Below are positions 36,114 through 43,734 of a DNA stretch of 64,000 nt, piece after piece. A model generated the notes under the pieces. That model searched no databases and was not told the origin of the DNA. It saw only the letters and a list, made by a program, of their open reading frames with translations. Numbering within the stretch: the stretch's first letter is position 1; the number at the start of each line of letters is the position of its first letter. Source of the DNA: Cryobacterium zongtaii (GTDB taxonomy: Bacteria > Actinomycetota > Actinomycetes > Actinomycetales > Microbacteriaceae); the NCBI RefSeq assembly GCF_002909375.1, contig NZ_PPXD01000018.1, positions 96,458 to 160,457 of the forward strand, given 5' to 3'. The translations under genes were made by a program, and so were the position numbers.

Positions 36114-37475
36114 ATGTTGATCTCGAGATATTCCAAGCCGGAGTTCGATCCATACGGCGACAATTCGCCCGAAGAGACGGATGCCCTGTGGGCGGCCCCC
36201 GTCGCGCCGCGAGCGCTGACAGCCACCCTGTCGCTGCCCGGCTCCAAGTCGCTGACCAACCGCGAACTCGTCTTGGCGGCCCTGGCCGACGCACCCTCGG
36301 TGCTGCGCGCCCCGCTGCACTCGCGGGACAGCGACCTCATGGTTGCCGCACTGCGGCAGCTCGGCACAACGATCGAGTCCGTCGACGGTGACGGCGAATA
36401 CGGCCCCGACCTGCGCATCACGCCAGGCGAGCTGTTCGGTTCCACCACGATCGACTGCGGTCTGGCCGGCACCGTCATGCGGTTCCTGCCGCCGGTCGCC
36501 GCGCTCGCGCTGGGCCCGACCACCTTCGACGGTGACGCCGGCGCCAAACGCCGACCCATGAAGACCACGATCAGTTCATTGCGCGCGCTGGGCGCCGACA
36601 TCAACGACGACGGTCGCGGTGCCCTGCCGTTCACGGTGCACGGCACCGGCGGCCTGGACGGTGGCGAGGTGACCATCGACGCGTCCTCCTCCAGCCAGTT
36701 CGTGTCCGGCCTGCTGCTCGCGGCCCCCCGCTTCACCAACGGCCTGCGGCTGCGCCACTCCGGCGAGCGCCTGCCAAGCCTGCCGCACATCGAGATGACA
36801 ATTCACACCCTTGCGCAGCGCGGCGTTACCGTCACCAGCCCCGAGGTCGGCGTCTGGTGTGTCGAACCGGGTCCGATCCGCGGCACCGAGGTCGACATCG
36901 AACCCGACCTCTCCAACGCCGCCCCGTTCCTGGCCGCGGCTCTGGTCGCCGGCGGCAGCGTCACCATCACGGGCTGGCCGACCACGACCACCCAGGTGGG
37001 CGCCCACCTGGCCGAACTGCTGCCGCGCTTCGGCGCCACCGTCACCGTCGACGGCGACAGGCTCACGGTCACCGGCACCGGCCGGATCACCGGGGTGGAC
37101 CTCGACCTGTCCACCGGCGGCGAGCTGGCCCCCACCCTGGTGGGCCTGGCCGCCCTGGCCGACTCCCCGAGCACCATCACCGGCATCGGCCACATCCGCC
37201 ACCACGAAACCGACAGGCTCGCCGCCCTGGCGACGGAGATCAACAATCTCGGCGGCCACGTCACCGAACTGCCGGACGGACTCGCCATCGAGCCGCGGCC
37301 GTTGCACGGCGGCACCTGGCACAGCTACGACGACCACCGCATGGCCACCACCGGAGCGCTGCTCGGGCTGATCGTCGCGGGTGTCGAGGTGGAGAACATC
37401 GGCACGACGGCGAAGACCCTCCCGCAGTTCGCCGAGCTGTGGCACGGCCTGGTGTCCGGGCCGGTCGCTTCGTGA
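36114..37475 (+). CDS. aroA: 3-phosphoshikimate 1-carboxyvinyltransferase (EPSP synthase)
   Basis: The sixth step of the shikimate pathway, joining phosphoenolpyruvate to shikimate-3-phosphate. The 453-residue protein has the family anchors LPGSKSLTNRELVLAALAD (about 42-60), LAGTVMRFLPP near 119, SSSQFVSGLLLAAPRF near 187 and HHETDRLAALATEI near 362, with the C-terminal SYDDHRMA. It is divergent from sigH with 53 bp between the starts, and rsgA follows 10 bp after its stop, matching the mycobacterial order. Confidence 0.94.
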   Translation: MLISRYSKPEFDPYGDNSPEETDALWAAPVAPRALTATLSLPGSKSLTNRELVLAALADAPSVLRAPLHSRDSDLMVAALRQLGTTIESVDGDGEYGPDLRITPGELFGSTTIDCGLAGTVMRFLPPVAALALGPTTFDGDAGAKRRPMKTTISSLRALGADINDDGRGALPFTVHGTGGLDGGEVTIDASSSSQFVSGLLLAAPRFTNGLRLRHSGERLPSLPHIEMTIHTLAQRGVTVTSPEVGVWCVEPGPIRGTEVDIEPDLSNAAPFLAAALVAGGSVTITGWPTTTTQVGAHLAELLPRFGATVTVDGDRLTVTGTGRITGVDLDLSTGGELAPTLVGLAALADSPSTITGIGHIRHHETDRLAALATEINNLGGHVTELPDGLAIEPRPLHGGTWHSYDDHRMATTGALLGLIVAGVEVENIGTTAKTLPQFAELWHGLVSGPVAS

Positions 37476-37485
37476 CGGGCACAGA

Positions 37486-38550
37486 ATGACCTGGTGGTCG
37501 AGCCCGGATGACGATGAGCCGGAGTTCGACGAATCGAGCGTGCGGATTCGTCCGGGCCGTAAGGGCACCAAACCGCGCACCAAGACCCGGCCGGAGCACG
37601 GCGACGCCCTGACCGGGCGCATCCTCTCGGTCGACCGCGGTCGTTACACGGTGATGCTCGACGAGAACGAGCCCACCGAACGCCGGGTCACCGCCGCGCG
37701 CGCCAGCGAGTTGCGCAAGCACGCCGTCGTCACCGGCGACCGCGTCGACATCGTCGGCGACACCACCGGCGCCGAGGGCAGCCTGTCCCGCATCGTGCGC
37801 ATCGTTGCCCGCGAGACCCTGTTGCGACGCAGCGCCGACGACACCGACGCCGTGGAGCGCGTGATCGTGGCCAACGCCGACCAGATGCTCATCGTGGTGG
37901 CCGCGGCCAACCCGGAACCGCGCATCCGTCTCGTCGACCGCTACCTCGTCGCCGCCTACGACGCCGGGGTCTCCCCCATCCTCTGCATCACCAAGACCGA
38001 CCTCGCCGACCCCGCCGAGTTCCTGAACAACTTCGCCGGCCTGGACCTGCCCGTATTCCAGAGCCGCGACGACGCCATGCCCCTCGAGGAAATCTCCGCG
38101 GCGCTGGTCGGCCACGACACCGTCTTCGTGGGCCACTCCGGCGTGGGCAAGTCCACCCTGGTGAACGCCCTCGTGCCCGACGCACACCGCGCCGTCGGCG
38201 TGGTCAACACCGTCACCGGCCGCGGCCGGCACACCTCCTCGTCGACGATCTCGCTGCGGCTCGAAACGGATGCCGGACGCGGCTGGGTCATCGACACCCC
38301 CGGCGTGCGCTCCTTCGGCCTGGGCCACATCAACACCGACAACATCCTGCGCGCCTTCACCGACCTGGCCACCATCGCCGAGAAGTGCCCGCGCGGCTGC
38401 ACGCACCTGCCCAGCTCGCCGGACTGCGCCATCAACGAGGCCGTGGCTGCCGGAACCCTGGGCGACACCGGAAAGGCCCGCCTGGACTCGCTCCAGCGCC
38501 TCCTGGCCACCTTCGCGGCCGCGCCGGCGCACCGCCCGGGTGAGAACTGA
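37486..38550 (+). CDS. rsgA: Ribosome small-subunit GTPase RsgA
   Basis: A circularly permuted GTPase that tests maturation of the 30S subunit. The 354-residue protein has an OB-fold (about 40-110), then the G domain in permuted order: G4 TKTD near 167, G1 GHSGVGKST with K222, G3 DTPGVR near 270. A C-terminal zinc site C-x-H-x-C type (CPRGCTHLPSSPDC) closes it. The ATG at 37486 is supported by the typical start of the actinobacterial form (MTWWSS). It forms a small operon with aroA. Confidence 0.93.
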   Translation: MTWWSSPDDDEPEFDESSVRIRPGRKGTKPRTKTRPEHGDALTGRILSVDRGRYTVMLDENEPTERRVTAARASELRKHAVVTGDRVDIVGDTTGAEGSLSRIVRIVARETLLRRSADDTDAVERVIVANADQMLIVVAAANPEPRIRLVDRYLVAAYDAGVSPILCITKTDLADPAEFLNNFAGLDLPVFQSRDDAMPLEEISAALVGHDTVFVGHSGVGKSTLVNALVPDAHRAVGVVNTVTGRGRHTSSSTISLRLETDAGRGWVIDTPGVRSFGLGHINTDNILRAFTDLATIAEKCPRGCTHLPSSPDCAINEAVAAGTLGDTGKARLDSLQRLLATFAAAPAHRPGEN

Positions 38551-38567
38551 CCGGTAGCGTGGGTTCC

Positions 38568-39041
38568 ATGACGGATTCCACGCGGCTCGCAGCCGGCGAC
38601 ACGGCCCCAGACTTCACCCTCACCGACCAGGATGGCGCCTCCGTCAGCCTGGCCTCCTACCGCGGCCAGAAGGTCGTGGTGTACTTCTACCCGGCCGCCA
38701 TGACCCCGGGCTGCACCACCCAGGCCTGCGACTTCCGCGACAGCCTGGGCTCGCTCGCCGCGGCCGGCTACCAGGTGCTTGGCCTGTCCAAGGACACCTT
38801 GGCGAAGCTGGCGTCCTTCGCCGAGAACGATCACCTCACCTTCCCGCTGCTCAGCGACGAGGACCTCGCCGTGCACCGCGCCTACGGCGCCTGGGGAGAG
38901 AAGAACCTCTACGGCAAAATCGTCACGGGCGTGCTGCGCTCGACCTTTGTGATCGATGAGGCCGGTCTGGTGACCCTGGCCCTCTACAACGTGAAGGCCA
39001 CCGGCCACGTTGCCAGCCTGCGCAAGAAGCTCGGGATCTAA
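38568..39041 (+). CDS. bcp: Thiol peroxidase, BCP/PrxQ peroxiredoxin
   Basis: A 157-residue peroxiredoxin that reduces hydroperoxides with thioredoxin or a similar donor. The peroxidatic Cys49 sits in TPGCTTQAC, with the resolving Cys54 five residues on, the atypical 2-Cys arrangement. FYPAAMTPGC and STFVIDEAGLV are family marks. ATG 38568 is preferred over GTG 38559, which adds only MGS. The gene stop and the stop of the convergent gene are adjacent with no spacer. Confidence 0.9.
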   Translation: MTDSTRLAAGDTAPDFTLTDQDGASVSLASYRGQKVVVYFYPAAMTPGCTTQACDFRDSLGSLAAAGYQVLGLSKDTLAKLASFAENDHLTFPLLSDEDLAVHRAYGAWGEKNLYGKIVTGVLRSTFVIDEAGLVTLALYNVKATGHVASLRKKLGI

Positions 39042-39479
39042 CTAGGGCTCGCGGCGGCTCGTGGCCTCGACCACGCTGCGGGTCAACAGCAGCACGATCA
39101 CGAGCACCGACGGGATGAGCAGCGCCCAGCCGAGGTCCGGCCTGGCGTAGAGGCCCTGAAAACAGCCGATGGCGACGAAGACCTGAACCAGCTGCCAGGT
39201 CACGGCCGCCGCCCGGATCCAGGAACGCCCGCGGAGCGCGCCGACGGTGATGGCCGACACCCAGACCGCGGCGACGATGGTGAGCACCAGAATCGCCAGC
39301 GCGCTGGCGAAGGAGGCGGGCTGGTCGGTCAGCAGCTCCAGGATCAGCCACAGCACGGCCGCCCAGAGCAGGGCGGCTTCGGCGGCCAGGAGCAGCACCA
39401 GCGCGATGAGCGCGCGGGACCGACGGGCCGGCTTGGGCGCGTCCAGGCCGTCCTGGCTGGGGTCGAACGGTTGTCTCAC
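39042..39479 (-). CDS. Small membrane protein, unknown function
   Basis: A 145-residue protein with four helices (about 24-46, 58-80, 90-108, 115-135), an N-terminal cytoplasmic tail and a basic C-terminus ending in TSRREP. No domain recognised. Its 3' end directly abuts bcp on the other strand. Its GTG start lies 28 bp from the whiB promoter, so divergent promoters overlap here. Similar small actinobacterial proteins are common but uncharacterised. Confidence 0.65.
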   Translation of the reverse strand: MRQPFDPSQDGLDAPKPARRSRALIALVLLLAAEAALLWAAVLWLILELLTDQPASFASALAILVLTIVAAVWVSAITVGALRGRSWIRAAAVTWQLVQVFVAIGCFQGLYARPDLGWALLIPSVLVIVLLLTRSVVEATSRREP

Positions 39480-39506
39480 AGCGATATCCCATACAAAACT
39501 ATTGAT

Positions 39507-39535
39507 TTGACATCCCTATTATGGGACCATATTTA
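39507..39535 (+). promoter_or_regulatory. Consensus promoter of whiB
   Basis: TTGACA (39507-39512), a 17-bp spacer and TATTTA (39530-39535). It predicts an about 120-nt 5' leader with two palindromes: CAGATC...GATCTG (39566-39585) and GGCCGATCGGCC (39619-39630). The surrounding DNA is notably AT-richer than the rest of the window. Confidence 0.75.
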
Positions 39536-39661
39536 AGGCCCGGTTGACGCTCACAGGGTGGTGAGCAGATCTCTTCGCAGATCTGACCTTCCTGCAACCT
39601 GGGCATCCCCGCATCTTCGGCCGATCGGCCAGGCATCCCCCCGCAATAAAGGAGCACCCCT

Positions 39662-39910
39662 ATGGATTGGCGCGATAAAGCAGCCTGCCTTACCGCTGAC
39701 CCGGAACTTTTCTTCCCGGTCGGTAACACTGGTCCCGCAGTCGACCAGATCGAGAAGGCCAAATCCGTTTGTGCCCGCTGCAACGTCACGGAGGTTTGCC
39801 TTCAGTACGCTCTCGAGACCGGGCAGGATTCCGGCGTCTGGGGCGGCCTCAGCGAAGACGAGCGCCGCGCCCTCAAGCGCCGCGCCGCCCGCGCACGCCG
39901 CGCCTCTTAG
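39662..39910 (+). CDS. whiB1: WhiB-family iron-sulfur regulator (WhiB1-like)
   Basis: An 82-residue [4Fe-4S] regulator that binds the primary sigma factor and alters promoter choice. The cluster ligands are C9, C37, C40 and C46, followed by the GVWGG turn (58-62) and a basic C-terminus rich in Arg for DNA contact. The length and MDWRDKAACLTADPELFFPVG start fit WhiB1, essential and NO-responsive in M. tuberculosis, and position next to pdtaS agrees (Rv3219/Rv3220c). AAAGGAG precedes the ATG. Terminator immediately follows. Confidence 0.92.
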   Translation: MDWRDKAACLTADPELFFPVGNTGPAVDQIEKAKSVCARCNVTEVCLQYALETGQDSGVWGGLSEDERRALKRRAARARRAS

Positions 39911-39930
39911 AGCCTCTCCTCTAGCTTCTA

Positions 39931-39966
39931 AACGGGCGAGCAGCTTCGGCTGCTCGCCCGTTTTGT
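39931..39966 (+). terminator. Terminator of whiB with UUCG tetraloop
   Basis: Stem 39931-39944 / 39949-39962 (AACGGGCGAGCAGC pairs fully) closed by TTCG, followed by TTTTGTTG. It is a textbook intrinsic terminator on the plus strand and could also serve the convergent pdtaS gene weakly. Confidence 0.9.
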
Positions 39967-39999
39967 TGTATCGCGACGCGGTGCCGCCGGTTGATTCGA

Positions 40000-41493
40000 T
40001 CAGTCGAATTCCATGAAGCGCAGCGGGATCTCGATGGTGACCTCTGTGCCGCTGTCCATCATGGTGTGCCAGTCGATCGTGCCGCTGAGCTCACCCTGAA
40101 TGAGCGTGCGGACGATCTGGGTGCCGAGCCCGGATCCGACCTTGCCTTCCGGCATCCCCGAACCGTTGTCACGGACGCGCACGGTGAGGGTCTCCTCGTT
40201 GCGCTCGGCCTCGATGGCGACCTCGCCCTCCCGGCCGGCGAGTCCGTGCTCGACGGCGTTGGTGACGAGCTCGGTCAGTGCCAGGGCCAGCGGGGTGGCG
40301 TAGGCGCTGGGCAGGATGCCGAAGCTGCCGGACGACTTCGGGTGCGCAGTGGTGTTGTGCGCAGAGGCCACTTCGGCGATCAGCAGCAGCACCCTGTCGA
40401 ACACGGCGTCGAAGTCCACGTTCTGGCTCAGGCCCGAGGACAGGGTGTCGTGCACGACGGCGATGGCCGCCACCCGGCGCATGGCCTGGTTGAGGGCCTC
40501 GCGGGCGGTGTCGGAGTGGGTGCGCCGCGCCTGGATGCGCAGCAGCGACGCCACGGTCTGCAGGTTGTTCTTGACCCGGTGGTGGATCTCCCGGATGGTG
40601 GCATCCTTGGTGATCAGCTCGCGCTCCTGGTGCCGCAGCTCGGTCACATCGCGGGAGAGCACGATGGCGCCGATCCGTTCGCCCCGGTTGCGGATCGGGA
40701 TGGCGCGCAGCGACACCGTCACCCCTCGGGCCTCGATGTCGGTGCGCCACGGGGCCCGGCCGGTCACAACCAGAGGCAGGGACTCGTCGACCACAGCCTT
40801 GCCGGAGAGCAGGCTCGTCGTCACCTCGGCCAGCGACTCGCCCTCGAGTTCGTCGGCGAAGCCCATCCGGTTGAACGCGGAGAGCGCGTTGGGGCTGGCG
40901 AAAGTGGTGACGCCGTCCAGATCCAGACGGATCAGGCCATCCGACGCCCGGGGGGCGCCGCGCCGAGGACCGGTCGGGGCACCCAGGTCGGGGAAGTCGC
41001 CGGAAGCGATCATGGCGAACAGGTCGTTCGCGCAGTCGTTGAAGGTCAGCTCCTGACGGCCGGGGGTGCGCGTCTCGCTGAGGTTGGTGTGCCGGGTGAG
41101 TACGGCGATGGGCTCCGGAGTGATCTCGGCGCCGCTGGAACTGATGCGGCGGCGCACCGGGATGGCCCGCACCCTGGTGGGGGTCTCCTCGTACCAGTCC
41201 GGCGCCGTGGTGTCGATGATCTTTGCGGTGTCGAAGGCCTCGGTCACCTGCTTGCGCCATTCGGCCTTGATCTCCTGGCCCACGAAGTCCCGGTAGAACA
41301 GGGTGGCGGCGCTGGACGGCCGGGCGTGGGCGACGGCGACGAAGCTGCCACCGAGCGTCGGCACCCACACGACGATGTCGGCGAAGGCGAGGTCGGCCAG
41401 CAGCTGGCCGTCGGAGACCAGCATGTGCAGCCAGTCGACGTCCTCCGCGCTGTTGCGGCCTTGGGCAAGTACGAGATCACTGAGCGTCGACAC
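40000..41493 (-). CDS. pdtaS: Sensor histidine kinase PdtaS
   Basis: A 497-residue soluble kinase with an N-terminal GAF domain (about 15-155), a PAS domain (about 185-300) and a HisKA_2/HATPase module. The phosphoacceptor is in EIHHRVKNNLQTVASLLRIQ (core HHRVKNNLQ, near residue 305), the signature of the HWE/HisKA_2 group, and DNGSGMPEG near 440 is the G-box. In mycobacteria it phosphorylates the ANTAR regulator PdtaR, which is not in this window. The start is GTG. It is convergent with whiB. Confidence 0.92.
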   Translation of the reverse strand: MSTLSDLVLAQGRNSAEDVDWLHMLVSDGQLLADLAFADIVVWVPTLGGSFVAVAHARPSSAATLFYRDFVGQEIKAEWRKQVTEAFDTAKIIDTTAPDWYEETPTRVRAIPVRRRISSSGAEITPEPIAVLTRHTNLSETRTPGRQELTFNDCANDLFAMIASGDFPDLGAPTGPRRGAPRASDGLIRLDLDGVTTFASPNALSAFNRMGFADELEGESLAEVTTSLLSGKAVVDESLPLVVTGRAPWRTDIEARGVTVSLRAIPIRNRGERIGAIVLSRDVTELRHQERELITKDATIREIHHRVKNNLQTVASLLRIQARRTHSDTAREALNQAMRRVAAIAVVHDTLSSGLSQNVDFDAVFDRVLLLIAEVASAHNTTAHPKSSGSFGILPSAYATPLALALTELVTNAVEHGLAGREGEVAIEAERNEETLTVRVRDNGSGMPEGKVGSGLGTQIVRTLIQGELSGTIDWHTMMDSGTEVTIEIPLRFMEFD

Positions 41494-41542
41494 GTGACCA
41501 GCCTATGTGGTGCCGCAGCGGCGGATACGCCATGCTCTCGAT

Positions 41543-42046
41543 ATGACCTCTGCTGTTCCTCCGACTCCCGCATCGCCCGCCCGGCGAGACCCGGCGCTCT
41601 GGGTGGTCCTGGGCCTGATCATCCTTCTCGTCGCGGTGGCTCTCGTCGTGGTGTTCACCCGGAGCGAGCCCGCCCTCCTCGACGCCGGCACGCCCGGCGG
41701 GGTGGTGCAGCGATATTCGACGGCGGTGTTGGACGGCGATGAGACGAGCGCGGCCCGCTACCTGAGCGCTGCCGCACTGGCGGACTGCGACAGCGGGGAG
41801 ACCGCGGCGGACTCGTCGGCCACCGACGACATCCGGATCAGCCTCGTCGACACCACCGAACGAGGCTCGACCGCCGACGTGCGGGTGCTGATCGTCACCT
41901 CGTACGGCAGCGGCCCCTTCGGGTCGTCGGAGTATGAAGCAGAGGAGGCCTTCGAGCTGGTGCGGGTCGACGAAGACTGGCTCATCGACGAGGCGCCGTG
42001 GCGACTCACCGTGTGCCCGCCCCGCAGCCAGGGAGACACCCCGTGA
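41543..42046 (+). CDS. Single-pass membrane-anchored extracytoplasmic protein, unknown
   Basis: A 167-residue protein: Pro-rich cytoplasmic tail, one helix (about residues 19-41), then an about 120-residue outer domain with GGVVQRYSTAVLDGD, which resembles the start of NTF2/Lumazine-binding-like folds, and two cysteines (CDSG and VCPP) that could pair. ATG 41543 is 12 codons inside a longer reading frame and best fits the topology. The GTGA overlap with the next gene indicates joint translation and perhaps a complex. Confidence 0.65.
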   Translation: MTSAVPPTPASPARRDPALWVVLGLIILLVAVALVVVFTRSEPALLDAGTPGGVVQRYSTAVLDGDETSAARYLSAAALADCDSGETAADSSATDDIRISLVDTTERGSTADVRVLIVTSYGSGPFGSSEYEAEEAFELVRVDEDWLIDEAPWRLTVCPPRSQGDTP

Positions 42047-43734
42047 CCGCGATGACGGCGGCGACCCCGCCGCGTCCAGGTGCCGCACCGATCGTGCGCA
42101 GGGTCGTGGTGTACACGATCCTCTTCGTGCTGGTGGTGCTCACGGCGAGCGGTGTGAGCGACCTGCTGGGCCGGCTGTTCGACGTGGTCACCGGTGAGAA
42201 GCTCGCCGGCACCGACACCGTCGGCCTCGCGGTGTCGCTGACCTTCACCCTGATCGCTGGACCGTTGGCGGCGGTTCTGGGCTGGTTCGCCTGGCGCCGC
42301 CTGGCCGATCCGCCGGAGCGGGCGTCGCTGGCCTGGGCGTTGTACCTGGTGGGCATGGGCACGCTCGCCCTGGTCGTTTCAGCCACGGCGCTGCTGAGCG
42401 CCGTCGCCGCCGCCGTGACCGCTGAGGCCGTCACCGCCGAGACGGCGACGGGTCTGGTCTGGGCGGGCGTGTGGGCCGGGCACGGGTTTGTGCTGCGCCG
42501 AACCGACCGGCGGCCCACCCGGCTGCCCAGCACCACCGCGGTTCTCGGCGGCACGTTCGGGCTGGTGATCGGGGCCGGCGGCGCGGTGACGGCGCTCACG
42601 ATACTCGTGGACGAGGCCCTCGCCGTCGGGCTGGGCACGGATGGTGCGGCCGGGTCAGTGGGGTCGCCCTGGTGGACCGGTGCCGTGCAGGCCCTGGTCT
42701 GGGCGGCCGGCGGCGCTTCGGTCTGGTGGTGGCACTGGCGCCGCGACGGTGGCCGCACCGCCGGGACCGCCCTGGCCGGGGTGGCCCTGGTCGGTGTCGG
42801 CATCCTGGGTGGTGCCCTGCTGACCCTGGCCGGTACCGGCACCGTCGTGTTCGTGCTGCTACGGCTGGCCGTCGACCGCACCGACTCCGTTGCGGTGGTG
42901 TGTGAGCCGCTGGGGCCGGCGATTGCTGCAGCCCTCGTCGGCGGCCTGATCTGGGTCTATCACCGCGGGGTGGTGCGTCGGCGGACCGCCGCTGTGCGCC
43001 AGGCGAGCACCCTCGTGACCAGCGGAATCTCGCTGGTCGCCGCCGCGACCGGGCTCGGGGTCATCGTGAACGCGCTCCTGGCCGCCGCGACCACTCCGCT
43101 GGCCGGGTCGGACCCCCGCACCCTGCTGCTCGGCGGCATCAGCTCGCTGCTGGTCGGCGGGCCGGTGTGGTGGCTCACCTGGCGGCCGGCCACCGGGCCG
43201 GCGGCCGACCCTCGCCGTTCCGCCGGCCGCAGCGTCTATCTCGTGGTGGTATTCGGCATCAGCGCCATCGTCGCCCTGATCACACTCCTGGTCATCGGCT
43301 TCCGACTCTTCGACACCGTCCTGGCCGGCGACCCCGGGCTCCTGGACCGTATCCGAGCGCCCCTCGGATTGCTGGCGGCCACCGCTCTGGTGGCGGGATA
43401 TCACTTCACGGTCTGGCGCCAGGACCGAGCCGCGGTCGCCGCGACCGCTCCCCCGGCTCCGCCTGCCAGCGCCCCAGCCGCCCCGCCGGCCGGGGTGGTC
43501 GGCGAGCTGGTGCTGGTCATGGGTCCCGGCGCGGAGCCCGTCGTGACGCATCTGCGCCGACTCACCGGCGCACCCGTGGTCTATTGGCAGCGGGCCGGCG
43601 GTACCGCGGTGTTGCCGGATCCGGCGCACGTCGAGCAGGCCCTGCACGGCGTCAGCGGCGACAGGGTCCTGCTGATAGTCGGCGTCGACGGCACACTCAC
43701 GGTGATCCCGGTGGCGGCGGCTCAGGTGGCCTGA
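42043..43734 (+). CDS. Large multi-repeat membrane protein (DUF5671-like)
   Basis: A 563-residue membrane protein of about 16 helices built from four similar units of about 110 residues. Each unit has two pairs of helices and ends in a W/Y-rich cytoplasmic turn (FAWRR, WWWHWRR, WVYHRG, WWLTWRP, YHFTVWRQ). This plan matches DUF5671 in my recollection. A cytoplasmic C-terminal domain of about 90 residues (GELVLVMGPGAEPVVTHL, then ALHGVSGDRVLLIVGVDGTLTVIPV) follows an Ala/Pro linker. The 3' end overlaps the convergent ATPase gene by 13 nt. Function unknown. Confidence 0.65.
   Translation: MTAMTAATPPRPGAAPIVRRVVVYTILFVLVVLTASGVSDLLGRLFDVVTGEKLAGTDTVGLAVSLTFTLIAGPLAAVLGWFAWRRLADPPERASLAWALYLVGMGTLALVVSATALLSAVAAAVTAEAVTAETATGLVWAGVWAGHGFVLRRTDRRPTRLPSTTAVLGGTFGLVIGAGGAVTALTILVDEALAVGLGTDGAAGSVGSPWWTGAVQALVWAAGGASVWWWHWRRDGGRTAGTALAGVALVGVGILGGALLTLAGTGTVVFVLLRLAVDRTDSVAVVCEPLGPAIAAALVGGLIWVYHRGVVRRRTAAVRQASTLVTSGISLVAAATGLGVIVNALLAAATTPLAGSDPRTLLLGGISSLLVGGPVWWLTWRPATGPAADPRRSAGRSVYLVVVFGISAIVALITLLVIGFRLFDTVLAGDPGLLDRIRAPLGLLAATALVAGYHFTVWRQDRAAVAATAPPAPPASAPAAPPAGVVGELVLVMGPGAEPVVTHLRRLTGAPVVYWQRAGGTAVLPDPAHVEQALHGVSGDRVLLIVGVDGTLTVIPVAAAQVA

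Noticed and set aside
35374..36114. SigH-type autoregulatory promoter (GGAAT...GTT) between sigH and aroA
   Set aside because: GGGATT occurs but no GTT follows at a workable distance, so it was not annotated.
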